From NCBI GenBank assembly GCA_016776505.1, contig JADHTG010000004.1, forward strand, positions 16,320 through 80,319: a stretch of DNA of 64,000 nucleotides, in the 5' to 3' direction. This DNA comes from Bacteroidota bacterium. Lineage in GTDB: Bacteria > Bacteroidota > Bacteroidia > CAILMK01 > JAAYUY01. Positions 1-9,400 of the stretch are shown here, one piece after another (the first letter of the stretch is position 1; each line of letters opens with the position of its first letter). The position numbers and the translations under genes are program-made. Under the pieces are notes generated by a model. It did no database searches. It was not told the DNA's origin and saw nothing but the letters and a program-made list of their open reading frames with translations.

Positions 1-1263
1 CCATGTGAATCCTTTCAGAACGAAGAAGATTACTTGATCAATATTGATTGTGTCCGTCGAATTCTGAAAGGAAAAACCGCTTCTGTTATTGATTTTGTTA
101 AAGAACAAATGAACGAAGTATCTTCTAATCTTGAATTTGAAAAAGCCAATCGACTAAAACAAACATTGGATGCATTGCAGTCTTATGAAGCCAGGTCAAC
201 AGTTGTTAATCCAAAATTGTCGAATATAGATGTGTTCTCCATATACTCTGCTGAAAATGTGGCTATTGTAAATTATCTTCGGATCACTAACGGGGCCATA
301 ATTCAAACGGACACAGTCGAGTATAAAAAGGCATTGGATGAAAGCAAGGAGGAAATATTAATGCTGGCCATTACAGAATTTCGTGAACGATTTGGAAGCG
401 ATTCAAAGCAAATTATAGTCCCCATTGAATTAGATTTTAAGGATCCTTCTTTAAAGTATCATGTTCCTAAAACCGGAGACAAGAAAAAACTACTGGAGTT
501 ATCCTATAAAAACGCATGGTTCTATTACAAGGATCTGCAGGAAAGAAAAATTCTTCAACAGGATAAAGGTCAACGCTCATTAGGCTTGTTAAAACAGGTG
601 CAAAAAGATTTGATCCTGAAGAAAGTTCCCATTGTAATCGAGTGTTTCGATAACTCCAACATGCAGGGATCCTACCCGGTCGCAGCCCTTACTGTTTTTA
701 AAAACGCAAAACCATTTAAAAGTGCTTATCGCCATTATAATATAAAAAGCGTGGAAGGTCCTGATGATTTTGCATCCATGGAAGAAGTAATTTACAGGAG
801 GTACAGGCGGTTGCTGGATGAGGGAGAAAAACTACCTGATTTGATTGTTGTGGATGGAGGAAAGGGGCAGGTGAGTTCTGCTTATAAAAGCCTTGTCGCA
901 CTAGGAATTGAGGATCAGGTAGAAATGGTAGGTATTGCTAAAAAACTGGAAGAAATTTATAAAGTAGGTGATAGCCTGCCACTTGGTATTGATAAAAAAT
1001 CCCCAACAAACCGATTAATACAGCAACTAAGAAATGAATCCCATCGATTTAGTATCACTCATCACAGATCAAGAAGGGTTCGTGGTACATTAATCACGGA
1101 GCTTTCGAGTATTGAGGGCATTGGCAAGGTTACTTCACAAAAACTTTTAAGTCATTTCAAATCTGTAAAAGGTGTTAAAAATTCCTCTTTTGAAGAATTG
1201 GTTTCCCTTGTTGGAAAGCAAAAAGCAGAATTATTGCAGTCTTACTTTAACAAAAACCCTTAA
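1..1263 (+). CDS. uvrC: UvrABC system protein C, 5'-truncated by window edge
   Basis: Incision subunit of nucleotide excision repair, cytoplasmic, acting with UvrB on damaged DNA. The reading frame is open to base 1, so about the last 420 residues are present and the N-terminal GIY-YIG nuclease lies outside the window. Visible domains in order: a UVR motif that binds UvrB (about nt 90-180), the RNase H-like endonuclease domain with FDNSNMQG (nt 646-669) and VVDGGKGQ (nt 847-870), and a C-terminal helix-hairpin-helix pair (LSSIEGIGKVTSQKLL, about nt 1102-1150). An internal TTG at 34 is not a true start. The downstream gene is on the same strand after an 86-bp gap with a weak GTTAAT/ATTAAC hairpin. 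Confidence 0.95.
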   Translation, partial: PCESFQNEEDYLINIDCVRRILKGKTASVIDFVKEQMNEVSSNLEFEKANRLKQTLDALQSYEARSTVVNPKLSNIDVFSIYSAENVAIVNYLRITNGAIIQTDTVEYKKALDESKEEILMLAITEFRERFGSDSKQIIVPIELDFKDPSLKYHVPKTGDKKKLLELSYKNAWFYYKDLQERKILQQDKGQRSLGLLKQVQKDLILKKVPIVIECFDNSNMQGSYPVAALTVFKNAKPFKSAYRHYNIKSVEGPDDFASMEEVIYRRYRRLLDEGEKLPDLIVVDGGKGQVSSAYKSLVALGIEDQVEMVGIAKKLEEIYKVGDSLPLGIDKKSPTNRLIQQLRNESHRFSITHHRSRRVRGTLITELSSIEGIGKVTSQKLLSHFKSVKGVKNSSFEELVSLVGKQKAELLQSYFNKNP

Positions 1264-1349
1264 ATAATTAGTTAATCAGAATTATTAACGAATTTTGATA
1301 TGTTAAAATTTGGCATTCAAATTGACTAAACTGCCAAAAATAATTGAAA

Positions 1350-2144
1350 ATGAAAACAATTCTTAAAATTACACCTTTATTATTTATTGTAGTTGTATTC
1401 TTTACCAATTGCAATAAAGACGAACCCATTAATATTTTTACAGTGGAGGATGATAAAACACTTGGCTTGCAGGTGAAAGACGAAATAGAAAGTGATCCGG
1501 CCACTTACCCAATCCTCAGCGAAACAGCTTATCCTGATGCATATAAACACCTGAGAAGAATAAGAGACACCATCCTTGCATCCGGAAAAGTGGGCTATGC
1601 AGACGAATTTAATTGGGAATGCAAATTAATTAATGATGATGTGTTAAATGCATTTTGCGCACCCGGTGGTTATATTTATGTGTACACTGGTTTAATTAAC
1701 TACCTGGACAATGAAGCTCAATTTGCAGGTGTTCTGGGACATGAAATGGCACATGCCGCACGAAGACATTCAACCAGCCAATTGACAAAAGCATATGGAG
1801 TTTCCGTTTTGCTTTCACTTATTACAGGTAATGATCCAGGACTAATTGCACAGGTAACAGCCTCCCTCCTGGTCCTTGCATTCAGCCGAAGCAATGAAAA
1901 TGATGCAGATGCCTATTCAGTTGTCTATCTCAATCCATCTCATTATGATGCACGTGGTGTAGCAGGATTTTTTGAAAAATTACATGAGGGGGACAGCAGT
2001 GGAACGAACATTCCTTTTTTAAGCACCCACCCCTCTGATGCAAACCGAATCGAAAACATAAATAATAAATGGATGGATCTGGGTTCTGTTGAAGGAGATT
2101 GGGATTCTTTGAGCTATATTTCATTCAAGAACAGTTTACCATAA
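1350..2144 (+). CDS. M48 family metallopeptidase, lipoprotein
   Basis: Predicted zinc metalloprotease anchored as a lipoprotein. The ATG at 1350 is preferred over an in-frame TTG at 1344 because it directly begins a lipoprotein signal: MKTILK, a hydrophobic run, then lipobox FTNC. The zinc motif HEMAH is at about residues 131-135. The third ligand Glu lies in ENDAD (about residue 183), matching the M48 ExxAD pattern. A typical substrate-cleft sequence (FLSTHPSDANRIENI) lies near the C-terminus. Length (264 aa) fits the BepA/LoiP-like soluble M48 proteins that act in outer-membrane quality control. Its substrate here is unknown. thiL follows after a hairpin terminator. Confidence 0.9.
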   Translation: MKTILKITPLLFIVVVFFTNCNKDEPINIFTVEDDKTLGLQVKDEIESDPATYPILSETAYPDAYKHLRRIRDTILASGKVGYADEFNWECKLINDDVLNAFCAPGGYIYVYTGLINYLDNEAQFAGVLGHEMAHAARRHSTSQLTKAYGVSVLLSLITGNDPGLIAQVTASLLVLAFSRSNENDADAYSVVYLNPSHYDARGVAGFFEKLHEGDSSGTNIPFLSTHPSDANRIENINNKWMDLGSVEGDWDSLSYISFKNSLP

Positions 2145-2152
2145 ATGATAAG

Positions 2153-2184
2153 CCTGACAGGGTTCGGAACCCTGTCAGGGTTTT
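2153..2184 (+). terminator. Perfect 12-bp hairpin with T tract after the M48 gene
   Basis: CCTGACAGGGTT (2153-2164), loop CGG, AACCCTGTCAGG (2168-2179), then GTTTT. A stable GC-containing perfect stem plus a short U run fits an intrinsic terminator of the M48 peptidase transcript. The stem is also the kind of palindrome that recurs in Bacteroidota intergenic DNA. Confidence 0.6.
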
Positions 2185-2185
2185 G

Positions 2186-2193
2186 TATCTTTG
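2186..2193 (+). promoter_or_regulatory. Putative -7 promoter element of thiL
   Basis: TATCTTTG matches the Bacteroidota -7 consensus TAnnTTTG and sits 14 nt before the GTG start chosen for thiL. No clear TTTG -33 element lies at the right distance, where the terminator stem is instead. If real, the mRNA leader is very short. Confidence 0.45.
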
Positions 2194-2207
2194 CCCAAAA
2201 ATTAATT

Positions 2208-3251
2208 GTGAGCGAAATCAACTTTACCCCCATTAATGAACTTGGTGAATTTGGCCTGATAGACAGGCTTACTGAACAAATTAAGATCAGCAATTCCTCG
2301 ACTTTGAAAGCTGGAGGTGACGATTGTGCTGTAATTGATTATAAAAATAAGCAAACACTGGTTTCAACAGATATGCTGGTGAGCAATGTTCACTTTGACT
2401 TGCTTTATACTCCTCTTCAGCATTTAGGATATAAATCTATTGTTGCAGGCATTTCAGACATTTACGGGATGAATGGAATGGCTGGGCAGGTATTGGTTTC
2501 GGTTGCCATAAGTAATCATTTTTCAATTGAAATGCTGGATTTATTATTCAGTGGCATGCTGGCTGCCTGTGAGTATTATAGCGTTGATTTTGTCGGGGGT
2601 GATACCACCACCATAGGAAGTGGACTAGTGATTAATGTAACTGCTATGGGGCATGCTTCCAAAAAAGATATCGTTTACAGAAACGGAGCAAAAAAGAATG
2701 ATGTCCTATGCGTTACAGGAGACCTTGGAGCGGCATATACCGGACTTCTTATCCTGGAACGTGAAAAACATGTTTACCTGGAAGATAAAAAAATGCAACC
2801 CAAACTGGAGGGTTATGACTATGTTCTACAAAGACATCTCAGGCCGGAAGCCCGCATGGATATCGTGAAAAATTTCAGGGAATTACATATTAAACCCACA
2901 GCAATGATAGATATTTCTGACGGTTTAAGTTCTGAAATACTTCACATTAGTAAACAGTCTAAACTGGGTTGCAAGCTGTTCGAGGATAAAATACCAATTG
3001 ATCCATCCACATACCATACCGCACGAGAACTTAATCTGGATCCCACTACCTGTTCATTAAGTGGAGGGGAAGATTATGAGTTGCTATTTACCCTGCCGGT
3101 CGAAGAATTTGAGAAAATTAAGGATCATCCGGATTTTACACCAATTGGTCATATGACCGATGAGGATTTTGGATGTAAGCTGATTTCCAAATCAGGAGGC
3201 GAACATGAATTAAAAGCGCAGGGATGGAAAGTATTTGGTGGAGAGGAATGA
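2208..3251 (+). CDS. thiL: Thiamine-monophosphate kinase
   Basis: Phosphorylates thiamine phosphate to thiamine diphosphate with ATP, the last step of cofactor synthesis, in the cytoplasm. The GTG at 2208 is chosen as start. The open frame reaches 2145, but that extension runs through a terminator hairpin and a promoter element. From GTG the protein is about 347 aa, usual for ThiL. Motifs: N-terminal GDDCAV (Mg-ATP binding), STDMLVSNVHFD, SIVAGISDIYGMNG, GGDTT, and C-terminal SGGEDYELLFT, the AIR-synthase-type signature. No other thiamine genes are nearby, although a YjbQ-family gene (sometimes called secondary thiamine-phosphate synthase) lies at 10.5 kb. Confidence 0.92.
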   Translation: MSEINFTPINELGEFGLIDRLTEQIKISNSSTLKAGGDDCAVIDYKNKQTLVSTDMLVSNVHFDLLYTPLQHLGYKSIVAGISDIYGMNGMAGQVLVSVAISNHFSIEMLDLLFSGMLAACEYYSVDFVGGDTTTIGSGLVINVTAMGHASKKDIVYRNGAKKNDVLCVTGDLGAAYTGLLILEREKHVYLEDKKMQPKLEGYDYVLQRHLRPEARMDIVKNFRELHIKPTAMIDISDGLSSEILHISKQSKLGCKLFEDKIPIDPSTYHTARELNLDPTTCSLSGGEDYELLFTLPVEEFEKIKDHPDFTPIGHMTDEDFGCKLISKSGGEHELKAQGWKVFGGEE

Positions 3252-3296
3252 AAGTGAAAAGTTAAAGGTTAAAAGTTATAAGTGGACAGTTGAATA

Positions 3297-4583
3297 ATGA
3301 TAAAAGGGATATTTAGAATAGCGTGTTTTTTGTTTTTTCCATTGGGTTTATTTGCGCAGCAATTAACTCATCTCGAATCAAAAGGGGATTATTTTCATGT
3401 GTATTCCCTTGAAATTGACAGCGGAAAACTCACGACCATTCTACTTCCCCTGTCCATAACAGGAATGTCTTTCCAACTTGAACTGGATGAAAGCTTTGAA
3501 GGAACATATATCCTTAACGGACATGACAGGAAAGATATTCATCCCAATACACACGATAAAGAAACCAAATATGAAGGCTTGTACCTGGTTTCAGAATTGA
3601 TATTATTTGACCCGGCCATTTCAAGCTTTCAGCTTTATACAACTCTTTCTTCAGGTAAAATGATGCTGCATTTTTACCATGCTGGAAGTCCCGCTAAGCC
3701 TCAAAAAAAAAAGCACGCAAATGCCGATTCTTCAGATTGTTCAAAACCAATAAGCATTGACCAGAGTGCCTGGAGAGCGGGCTTACCCGCTCCAACAGTA
3801 TTACCCACCTATACAGAAACCGACCATATTGTAATTCATCATACAGCAGGATCGAACAGCAACACCGATCCTTTATCCGCTATACGGACCATTTATATTT
3901 ACCATACAGAAACCAATGGATGGGACGATATTGGTTATAACTATGTGATTGCAAGGGATGGGAGTTTGTATGATGGCCGGGACGGACAGGGACAGGTGGA
4001 AGAAGATTTTGTAAAAGGAGCTCATTTTTGTGCGAAAAACTCAAACACCATGGGAATTGCCATCATGGGAACTTATACGGATGAGGCTCCTCCTGACACA
4101 GCAGTCGAAACAGGGATCAGACTTTTAAGCTGGAAGTTACATAAAGATGGTCTTAATCCCCTGGACAGTTCAATTCATCCGAGAGGGACAACAAACTACC
4201 TTCCAGTTATTTGCGGCCACCGTGATGGCTGTGCTACTGAATGTCCGGGAGAGTTTTTATTTGATATGTTTCTTGATATCCGGCAGGAGGTTTGGCAGAT
4301 AATCCAAAATTGCCCACCTCTTTCAGTTACTGAAGCAAAAACTGGTTTTTCCTTTTCGTTCTATCCTCAGCCTGCAATGAACCTGATTTACATTCAATTT
4401 TCTGATGAATTGAATCAACCAGCCCGGGTTGAAATACATGATCTGAATGGAAAGTTGCAATTGGATGAATTTCTAGATCATTCGAACTCCAGCATGGATG
4501 TGGGTATTTTGCACAGCGGACTGTTTGTTTTTAGTATTTGGCGTGGCGGACATGTTTATCGGCAATTAATGATTAAGCTTTAA
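3297..4583 (+). CDS. Secreted N-acetylmuramoyl-L-alanine amidase (PGRP-like) with T9SS sorting domain
   Basis: Predicted zinc amidase cleaving peptidoglycan stem peptides outside the cell. An N-terminal signal peptide ends at about FAQQ. A jelly-roll-like region of about 110 residues precedes the amidase_2/PGRP domain. That domain has HIVIHHTAGSNS, a Tyr-containing GYNYVIARDG, and CGHRDGCATECPG, which supply the usual His/His/Cys-type zinc site. The last 75 residues match a type A T9SS sorting domain (PQPAMNLIYIQF, DLNGK, GLFVFSIWR, final basic-hydrophobic stretch). Export through the T9SS to the surface or medium is therefore likely. It could act on foreign cell walls rather than in self-remodelling. 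Confidence 0.88.
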   Translation: MIKGIFRIACFLFFPLGLFAQQLTHLESKGDYFHVYSLEIDSGKLTTILLPLSITGMSFQLELDESFEGTYILNGHDRKDIHPNTHDKETKYEGLYLVSELILFDPAISSFQLYTTLSSGKMMLHFYHAGSPAKPQKKKHANADSSDCSKPISIDQSAWRAGLPAPTVLPTYTETDHIVIHHTAGSNSNTDPLSAIRTIYIYHTETNGWDDIGYNYVIARDGSLYDGRDGQGQVEEDFVKGAHFCAKNSNTMGIAIMGTYTDEAPPDTAVETGIRLLSWKLHKDGLNPLDSSIHPRGTTNYLPVICGHRDGCATECPGEFLFDMFLDIRQEVWQIIQNCPPLSVTEAKTGFSFSFYPQPAMNLIYIQFSDELNQPARVEIHDLNGKLQLDEFLDHSNSSMDVGILHSGLFVFSIWRGGHVYRQLMIKL

Positions 4584-4665
4584 CCGGACCGTTATTTTGT
4601 AAATCGGGCTTCCTTATTGAAGAAAAACGAACAAGGATTTTAAGGAATCTTGCTGGTCAGGATGC

Positions 4666-4687
4666 GATTCCTGCTTGCGCAGGAATC
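4666..4687. repeat. REP-like palindrome
   Basis: GATTCCTGC, loop TTGC, GCAGGAATC: a perfect 9-bp inverted repeat inside the 197-bp gap between convergent genes. The form (…CCTGC..GCAGG…) resembles dispersed extragenic palindromes common in many bacterial genomes. It may also serve as a bidirectional transcription stop. Copy number cannot be judged from this window. Confidence 0.6.
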
Positions 4688-4780
4688 ACGCCTATGTGGA
4701 AGGTTGTTGCAGGAATGAGGATAGGTTAAAGTTGAAGAAACTCTCGACTGCCTTACTGTTTTTTGTGATTTAACTCAACC

Positions 4781-5302
4781 CTACTCTTCCGGGTTTACCA
4801 TTTCTGTTAAAGAAGAATGAATTTCCATGGCTTGTTTTAGTTCTATTATAATGTTTTCACAGCTGCTCCGGGCCGATCCGAATTTCAAAAGGAGAGAGGT
4901 CAGATCTGTTGCTGTCATGGCATCGCTTAAATAGGAAAACAAACTATTAGAATAGGATTGTGCAAGCAGGCACTTGTCTTCCATCTCTCCGGCCATAAGT
5001 TTAATGTCAATGCCACCCTTGTCATCTGGTATTTTATTAATATCCAATAATTCATCCTGAGCATATCCCACTGATGCTTGTAAATTCTCAAGCTCATAAG
5101 TGCTTTGCTCCACGTACAGGCGAGCTTCACCATGATCCACGGCATTCAAGGCATCTTCAATGTTTTCCAGCATATTTTCAGCATTTGAAAGAGCATGCTC
5201 TGTATATTTTCCTGCCTCTTTGATGTCTTTTATCAATGACTTATCTTGTGCTGAGGCGAAAATGAACAGGCTCGATAAGATGGTTGTTAAAATGAATTTC
5301 AT
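4781..5302 (-). CDS. Small exported helical protein, function unknown
   Basis: A 173-aa protein with a clear signal peptide (MKFILTTILSSLFIFASAQ) followed by an Ala/Glu-rich, probably all-helical mature part with heptad-like spacing. No family was recognised. Its start codon overlaps the stop of the upstream S9 peptidase gene by 4 bases (ATGA), so the two are translationally coupled. It is the last gene of the minus-strand operon that begins near 10.95 kb. Periplasmic location is likely. Two Cys residues could form a disulfide. Confidence 0.75.
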   Translation of the reverse strand: MKFILTTILSSLFIFASAQDKSLIKDIKEAGKYTEHALSNAENMLENIEDALNAVDHGEARLYVEQSTYELENLQASVGYAQDELLDINKIPDDKGGIDIKLMAGEMEDKCLLAQSYSNSLFSYLSDAMTATDLTSLLLKFGSARSSCENIIIELKQAMEIHSSLTEMVNPEE

Positions 5303-8139
5303 GGTTCTTTTTTTATAAGTTCATATCCCGATTTCTTTCCTTTCTTAGTAGCAGGAATTCCTTCAATCATCCATTCCGGGGGGGCTTGATCCTTCAGGTA
5401 ATGATCAAAAAACTGGCTCATTCGTATACTTAGATCCATCCTGTTAGGCCATTTTCGCAAATTGTGTGCCTCCTTGTTGTAGGTAAGCATCCATGCCGGT
5501 TTTTCCAGCCTCCTGAGAGCTACAAAGAATTCAATACCCTGGTACCAGGGTACTGCTCCATCCTTGTCGTTATGCATCAGTAAAACAGGAGTGTTCACCT
5601 GGTCTGCATAAAACAATGGAGAATTTTCAATATACAGGTCGAGGTTTTCCCAAATAGATGAGCCAATTCGGCTTTGCCCTGCCTCATACTGGAACATCCT
5701 GCTCCTGCCGGATTCCCATCGAATACCACCAAATGCAGAGGTCATGTTGCTGACAACGGCACCTGCCATCGCACAGGCAAATAAATTGGTTTGAGTGACA
5801 ATATAAGCAGTTTGATACCCACCCCAACTTTGACCCTGTAAACCCAATTTATCTTTATCTACAAATCCTGATTCCAGGAGGTAATTTGTTCCGCTAAGTA
5901 CGGTTTTTAAGGCTGATTTTCCGGGATATCCCTTAGTATAATGAATATCCGGAATAAAAACCAGGTAGCCATTGCTGGTAAACAAGGGAAAAGATATCAC
6001 GGAATGACTGGGTTTTGGAGGATAATAATTGTGAAGACCATCCGTATAGCGCTCATAATAATAAACTATCATCGGGTATTTTTTTTGCGGATCAAAATTC
6101 TCCGGCTTATAAAGCAAGCCCTGGTTTTCAACTCCATCATCCATTTCCCATTTGATAATCTCTACACTTCCCCACAAATAATCATCCTGCTGAGGATTGG
6201 CATCGCTTAGTTTTAGAATTGTTTTGAAATGATCCAGGCTTATATAAATTTCAGGACATTCTGTAAATGAACTTTTATACCAGCAGTAGGTATTTGCCTT
6301 CCCGGATCTCTTTAAATAGCTGATCTTATAATCATCAAAAATCAAGATCTCCGGATCAGATTCTTCCATTCCTTGAAGTTGAAAATAACCGGATTTCTTA
6401 CTTTCTTCATCGAAAGCAGACAACACCAAATCCTGACCCTGGATCAAATAATCCTCCTCTTTATCCAGTTTTACATATCTTAATCTTGTTTTGTTATTTC
6501 TTCCAAAAGAATTGCATAGGTTGGATGCATTATGAGGATGTATTGGATTGATTTTCCACATATCAAAGCGATCATAAATCAATATAAATTCATCGTTTTC
6601 AGTCCAGGATGCTATTCCATAAGGACGAGGATTTGAGGGCACATCATGAATTTCCTGATATACAGGAAATGGTATTGCAGCAGACAATTTTGTTTTAATG
6701 CCTTTTTGAATAAGGTATGCATACCACGAACTGTCGCTGGCCGCATACCAATAAACATATTTTCCTGCAGGAGAAATTGAAATGCTGGATTCTTCCTTTT
6801 CAAGAATGAGCGTTCTTTTTCCTGTTTTCAGATCAATCAAATACCCATCAAAATAATGACTTCCGCTCCAGGAGTATGCCTTTTGGTATTTGGTGCGAGA
6901 ATATCCCAGAGCATATCTTCCATTCCCGTGATCGAAGATTCCTACCCTCTCCACATCTTCTGTGGCCAGCTGGAGCATTTTCTTTTTATCGGTAAAATAA
7001 ACAGCTCTGTAGTTTTTTTTCAGATCTTTTTCAAGACTCTTGATTTGCTGGCTTTGCAATCTTTTGTCCTGCCAATGCCAGATGTCCACACTATATTTTT
7101 CTTCAACCAGCAGACTGTCTTCAGGCTCAGCAGGAAGAATGGGTACTGTCTCAAAGAAAATACGCTTGGCATTCCTTGAAAAACTGAGGTTACTGTGCTC
7201 GCTGACATTCCAGCCTTCAGGCATGTGCTTATTATTCACATCCACAATTTTCTTAGCTTTTTTATCAGCACTGGCAGCTGCATAGTATAAGCTATAATTT
7301 TTTATCTCTGATGTATCTTCTGACATAATAAAGGCCACTTGCTTACCCATTTCATCCACAGCAAAATCCTTAATATCTCCTGCTGTCTTAATTAACTCAT
7401 GACTTGAGACATTTAGGCTATTAAAAATGATGATCGAAAGGCTGTCCACCGAGTCTTTAATCATTGTTTTGACAAGAAAAATGGTTCCGTTTTTTGAAAC
7501 CGAATAGTCCTTCACATGTTTAAAAATAACTTCTTCCGATGTAAGTGGATTTAAAATATGCAGGTGGGTGTTCAACTGTTTCTTGAGTTTTTTATTTAAT
7601 TTTTTCAGTTCTTCCTTTTCAGCTTTGCTGAGCAGACTGTCTGCTTTTTCAGATTGTATTTCTTTTGGTTCTGTTTTCTCCAGCAAATAGGCAATCCATG
7701 AAGAACCTTCTTCTGCCATTTTAAAAGACTTCAGATCGGCAATTTTTATTAAACTGTCTATTGAAAAAATATAAATTCCGAGGCTATCTTTAGGAAGTTT
7801 GTCCTTTTTTACTTTTGCGAATTTCATTTTCCGTATAGTGTCGGATTGGGGATTAATTCGGAACGCAATTAAGTCAGACTGGTAGGAAAACCTGGCATTG
7901 TTGGCCCTCGGGAATTGAATTGTATGGTCTTTTTCCGTTCGATAAAGGTACAAAGCTCCATCACCCTGCTGGGGATTTATTTCCCATGAAACAAAAGCAC
8001 CATCGCTGGAAATTACACTTTTACTTACACTCTTCCAGTCTTTATAAACGGAATGATCCAGGGTTTTTTTATTGGGATTTTGCGCTAAAACTGAATAAAA
8101 TACGGCAGTAAACAAAAATAAGTATGTCAGTCTTTTCAT
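5299..8139 (-). CDS. S9 family (prolyl oligopeptidase-type) serine peptidase, exported
   Basis: Large exported alpha/beta-hydrolase peptidase. The ATG at 8139 is chosen because it begins a proper signal peptide (MKRLTYLFLFTAVFYSVLAQ). The frame extends to 8193 but adds a charged leader. An N-terminal beta-propeller-like region of about 600 residues with a Lys/Glu-rich insert (around residues 150-200) precedes the catalytic domain. The nucleophile is in GQSWGG (about residue 770), the acid in NDKDGAVP and the histidine in KEAHNLR. At about 946 aa it is longer than ordinary dipeptidyl peptidases and matches the large S9 proteins of Bacteroidota. It lies just downstream of the MFS gene, with a coupled small exported protein after it. 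Confidence 0.88.
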   Translation of the reverse strand: MKRLTYLFLFTAVFYSVLAQNPNKKTLDHSVYKDWKSVSKSVISSDGAFVSWEINPQQGDGALYLYRTEKDHTIQFPRANNARFSYQSDLIAFRINPQSDTIRKMKFAKVKKDKLPKDSLGIYIFSIDSLIKIADLKSFKMAEEGSSWIAYLLEKTEPKEIQSEKADSLLSKAEKEELKKLNKKLKKQLNTHLHILNPLTSEEVIFKHVKDYSVSKNGTIFLVKTMIKDSVDSLSIIIFNSLNVSSHELIKTAGDIKDFAVDEMGKQVAFIMSEDTSEIKNYSLYYAAASADKKAKKIVDVNNKHMPEGWNVSEHSNLSFSRNAKRIFFETVPILPAEPEDSLLVEEKYSVDIWHWQDKRLQSQQIKSLEKDLKKNYRAVYFTDKKKMLQLATEDVERVGIFDHGNGRYALGYSRTKYQKAYSWSGSHYFDGYLIDLKTGKRTLILEKEESSISISPAGKYVYWYAASDSSWYAYLIQKGIKTKLSAAIPFPVYQEIHDVPSNPRPYGIASWTENDEFILIYDRFDMWKINPIHPHNASNLCNSFGRNNKTRLRYVKLDKEEDYLIQGQDLVLSAFDEESKKSGYFQLQGMEESDPEILIFDDYKISYLKRSGKANTYCWYKSSFTECPEIYISLDHFKTILKLSDANPQQDDYLWGSVEIIKWEMDDGVENQGLLYKPENFDPQKKYPMIVYYYERYTDGLHNYYPPKPSHSVISFPLFTSNGYLVFIPDIHYTKGYPGKSALKTVLSGTNYLLESGFVDKDKLGLQGQSWGGYQTAYIVTQTNLFACAMAGAVVSNMTSAFGGIRWESGRSRMFQYEAGQSRIGSSIWENLDLYIENSPLFYADQVNTPVLLMHNDKDGAVPWYQGIEFFVALRRLEKPAWMLTYNKEAHNLRKWPNRMDLSIRMSQFFDHYLKDQAPPEWMIEGIPATKKGKKSGYELIKKEP

Positions 8140-8194
8140 ATATGGCATATTTCGAAATAGAAAACGAAAATAAGTGTTTTTTGTTAATCCCAAT

Positions 8195-9400
8195 TTAGCT
8201 TTTAGTTTTAGGTATTTTCAGAAAAAAGACAATTGGAATTCCTCCCATTGCTATATAAGCAGTGAATTTATAGGTGGTTTCCAGGCCAAAATTCTCTGCC
8301 AGCAATCCGACAAAAAATGCTGCTAATGCAGCTATTCCAAACGAAATAGTCATGAAAATACTATTCAGGAATGCAGGCCGCTTACCTGGTATTTCCTGAA
8401 CCATGGCCAATAAAACAGGAGCTGTTGCAAAATGGAAAAAGCCAATCAATGCCAAGAGGGCAAACATAATGATCTTTTGGTCAAACCAAATAAACAGCCA
8501 CATCAGAAAGGGGCTTATTGTGGCAATAATTAACAGGGTTGTTTTTCTGCCAATTTTGTCTGAAAAAGTACCTGAGAAATAAGTGCCAAACACACTTCCC
8601 ACCTGTAATATGGACAATGCTGCAGCACTCAGCCACAAGCTGCCTCCCTTTAAAATGATGAAGGTGGGTAAAAAAACCGTCAGTGCAGATTTCATAACAC
8701 CCCGACAAGCCATATAGGCTGTAAGCATTCCAAAAAATGGTATCAATGGTTTTAATGTTTTTACGACGCCTACTTGTTTTTCCTTGGTGAAATCCTGTGA
8801 GATTTTTACTTTTCCCAGGCGAAAATATAAAAATACTGATGAAAGTATCCCAAATGGAATAAGCCTGTATGTTCCTTCCAAACCCCAGAAGGAAACAGCC
8901 CCAACAATAATTATAGGGCCTAATGTTCTGGCCACCTCTCCTCCAATCATATAATAACTCATGCCTTTTCCAACCCGGTCTCCGGCCACTTTTTTCATCA
9001 TAACAGGGGTAGGAATATGGTAAAATGCGGAGCTCATTCCTGCAATTAAAATCAAAACTACCAAAAAAGTATAGGAAGGGGCCAAACCCAGCAAACTCAT
9101 GGCAGTGGAAGTGATTGCCGGAGTTATGATAACCATATACCTCATTTTAATTTTATCAGCGAAGGAACCAATGACAGGATTTAATAATGCCGGTAATGCT
9201 TGCATAGAACCCAACAAGCCGGCATAGGTATAACTAAGGCTAAACTTTGAAATGAGTAAGGGTAACACAGGAGATAAAAATGAACTGTAAATATCATGCA
9301 GCAGATGACTGAATGCTACTAATACAACATTGGCCAGTTGGAACTTTTTATTCTCGTTTAAAGATCCATTTTCTTTAGTTACTGCTTGACTGTCAGTCAC
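8195..9400 (-). CDS. MFS transporter, Fsr (fosmidomycin resistance)-like
   Basis: Inner-membrane major facilitator with about 12 membrane segments (401 aa). The first half has SHLLHDIYSSFLSPVLPLL and PVIGSFADK, and SSAFYHIPTP corresponds to the SAFYHPE-like segment of the Fsr branch. This gives moderate support for efflux of a small drug-like or metabolic compound; the substrate is unknown. The start is GTG at 9400, overlapping the upstream gene by 8 bases. No later start keeps the first membrane segment. Confidence 0.82.
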   Translation of the reverse strand: MTDSQAVTKENGSLNENKKFQLANVVLVAFSHLLHDIYSSFLSPVLPLLISKFSLSYTYAGLLGSMQALPALLNPVIGSFADKIKMRYMVIITPAITSTAMSLLGLAPSYTFLVVLILIAGMSSAFYHIPTPVMMKKVAGDRVGKGMSYYMIGGEVARTLGPIIIVGAVSFWGLEGTYRLIPFGILSSVFLYFRLGKVKISQDFTKEKQVGVVKTLKPLIPFFGMLTAYMACRGVMKSALTVFLPTFIILKGGSLWLSAAALSILQVGSVFGTYFSGTFSDKIGRKTTLLIIATISPFLMWLFIWFDQKIIMFALLALIGFFHFATAPVLLAMVQEIPGKRPAFLNSIFMTISFGIAALAAFFVGLLAENFGLETTYKFTAYIAMGGIPIVFFLKIPKTKS

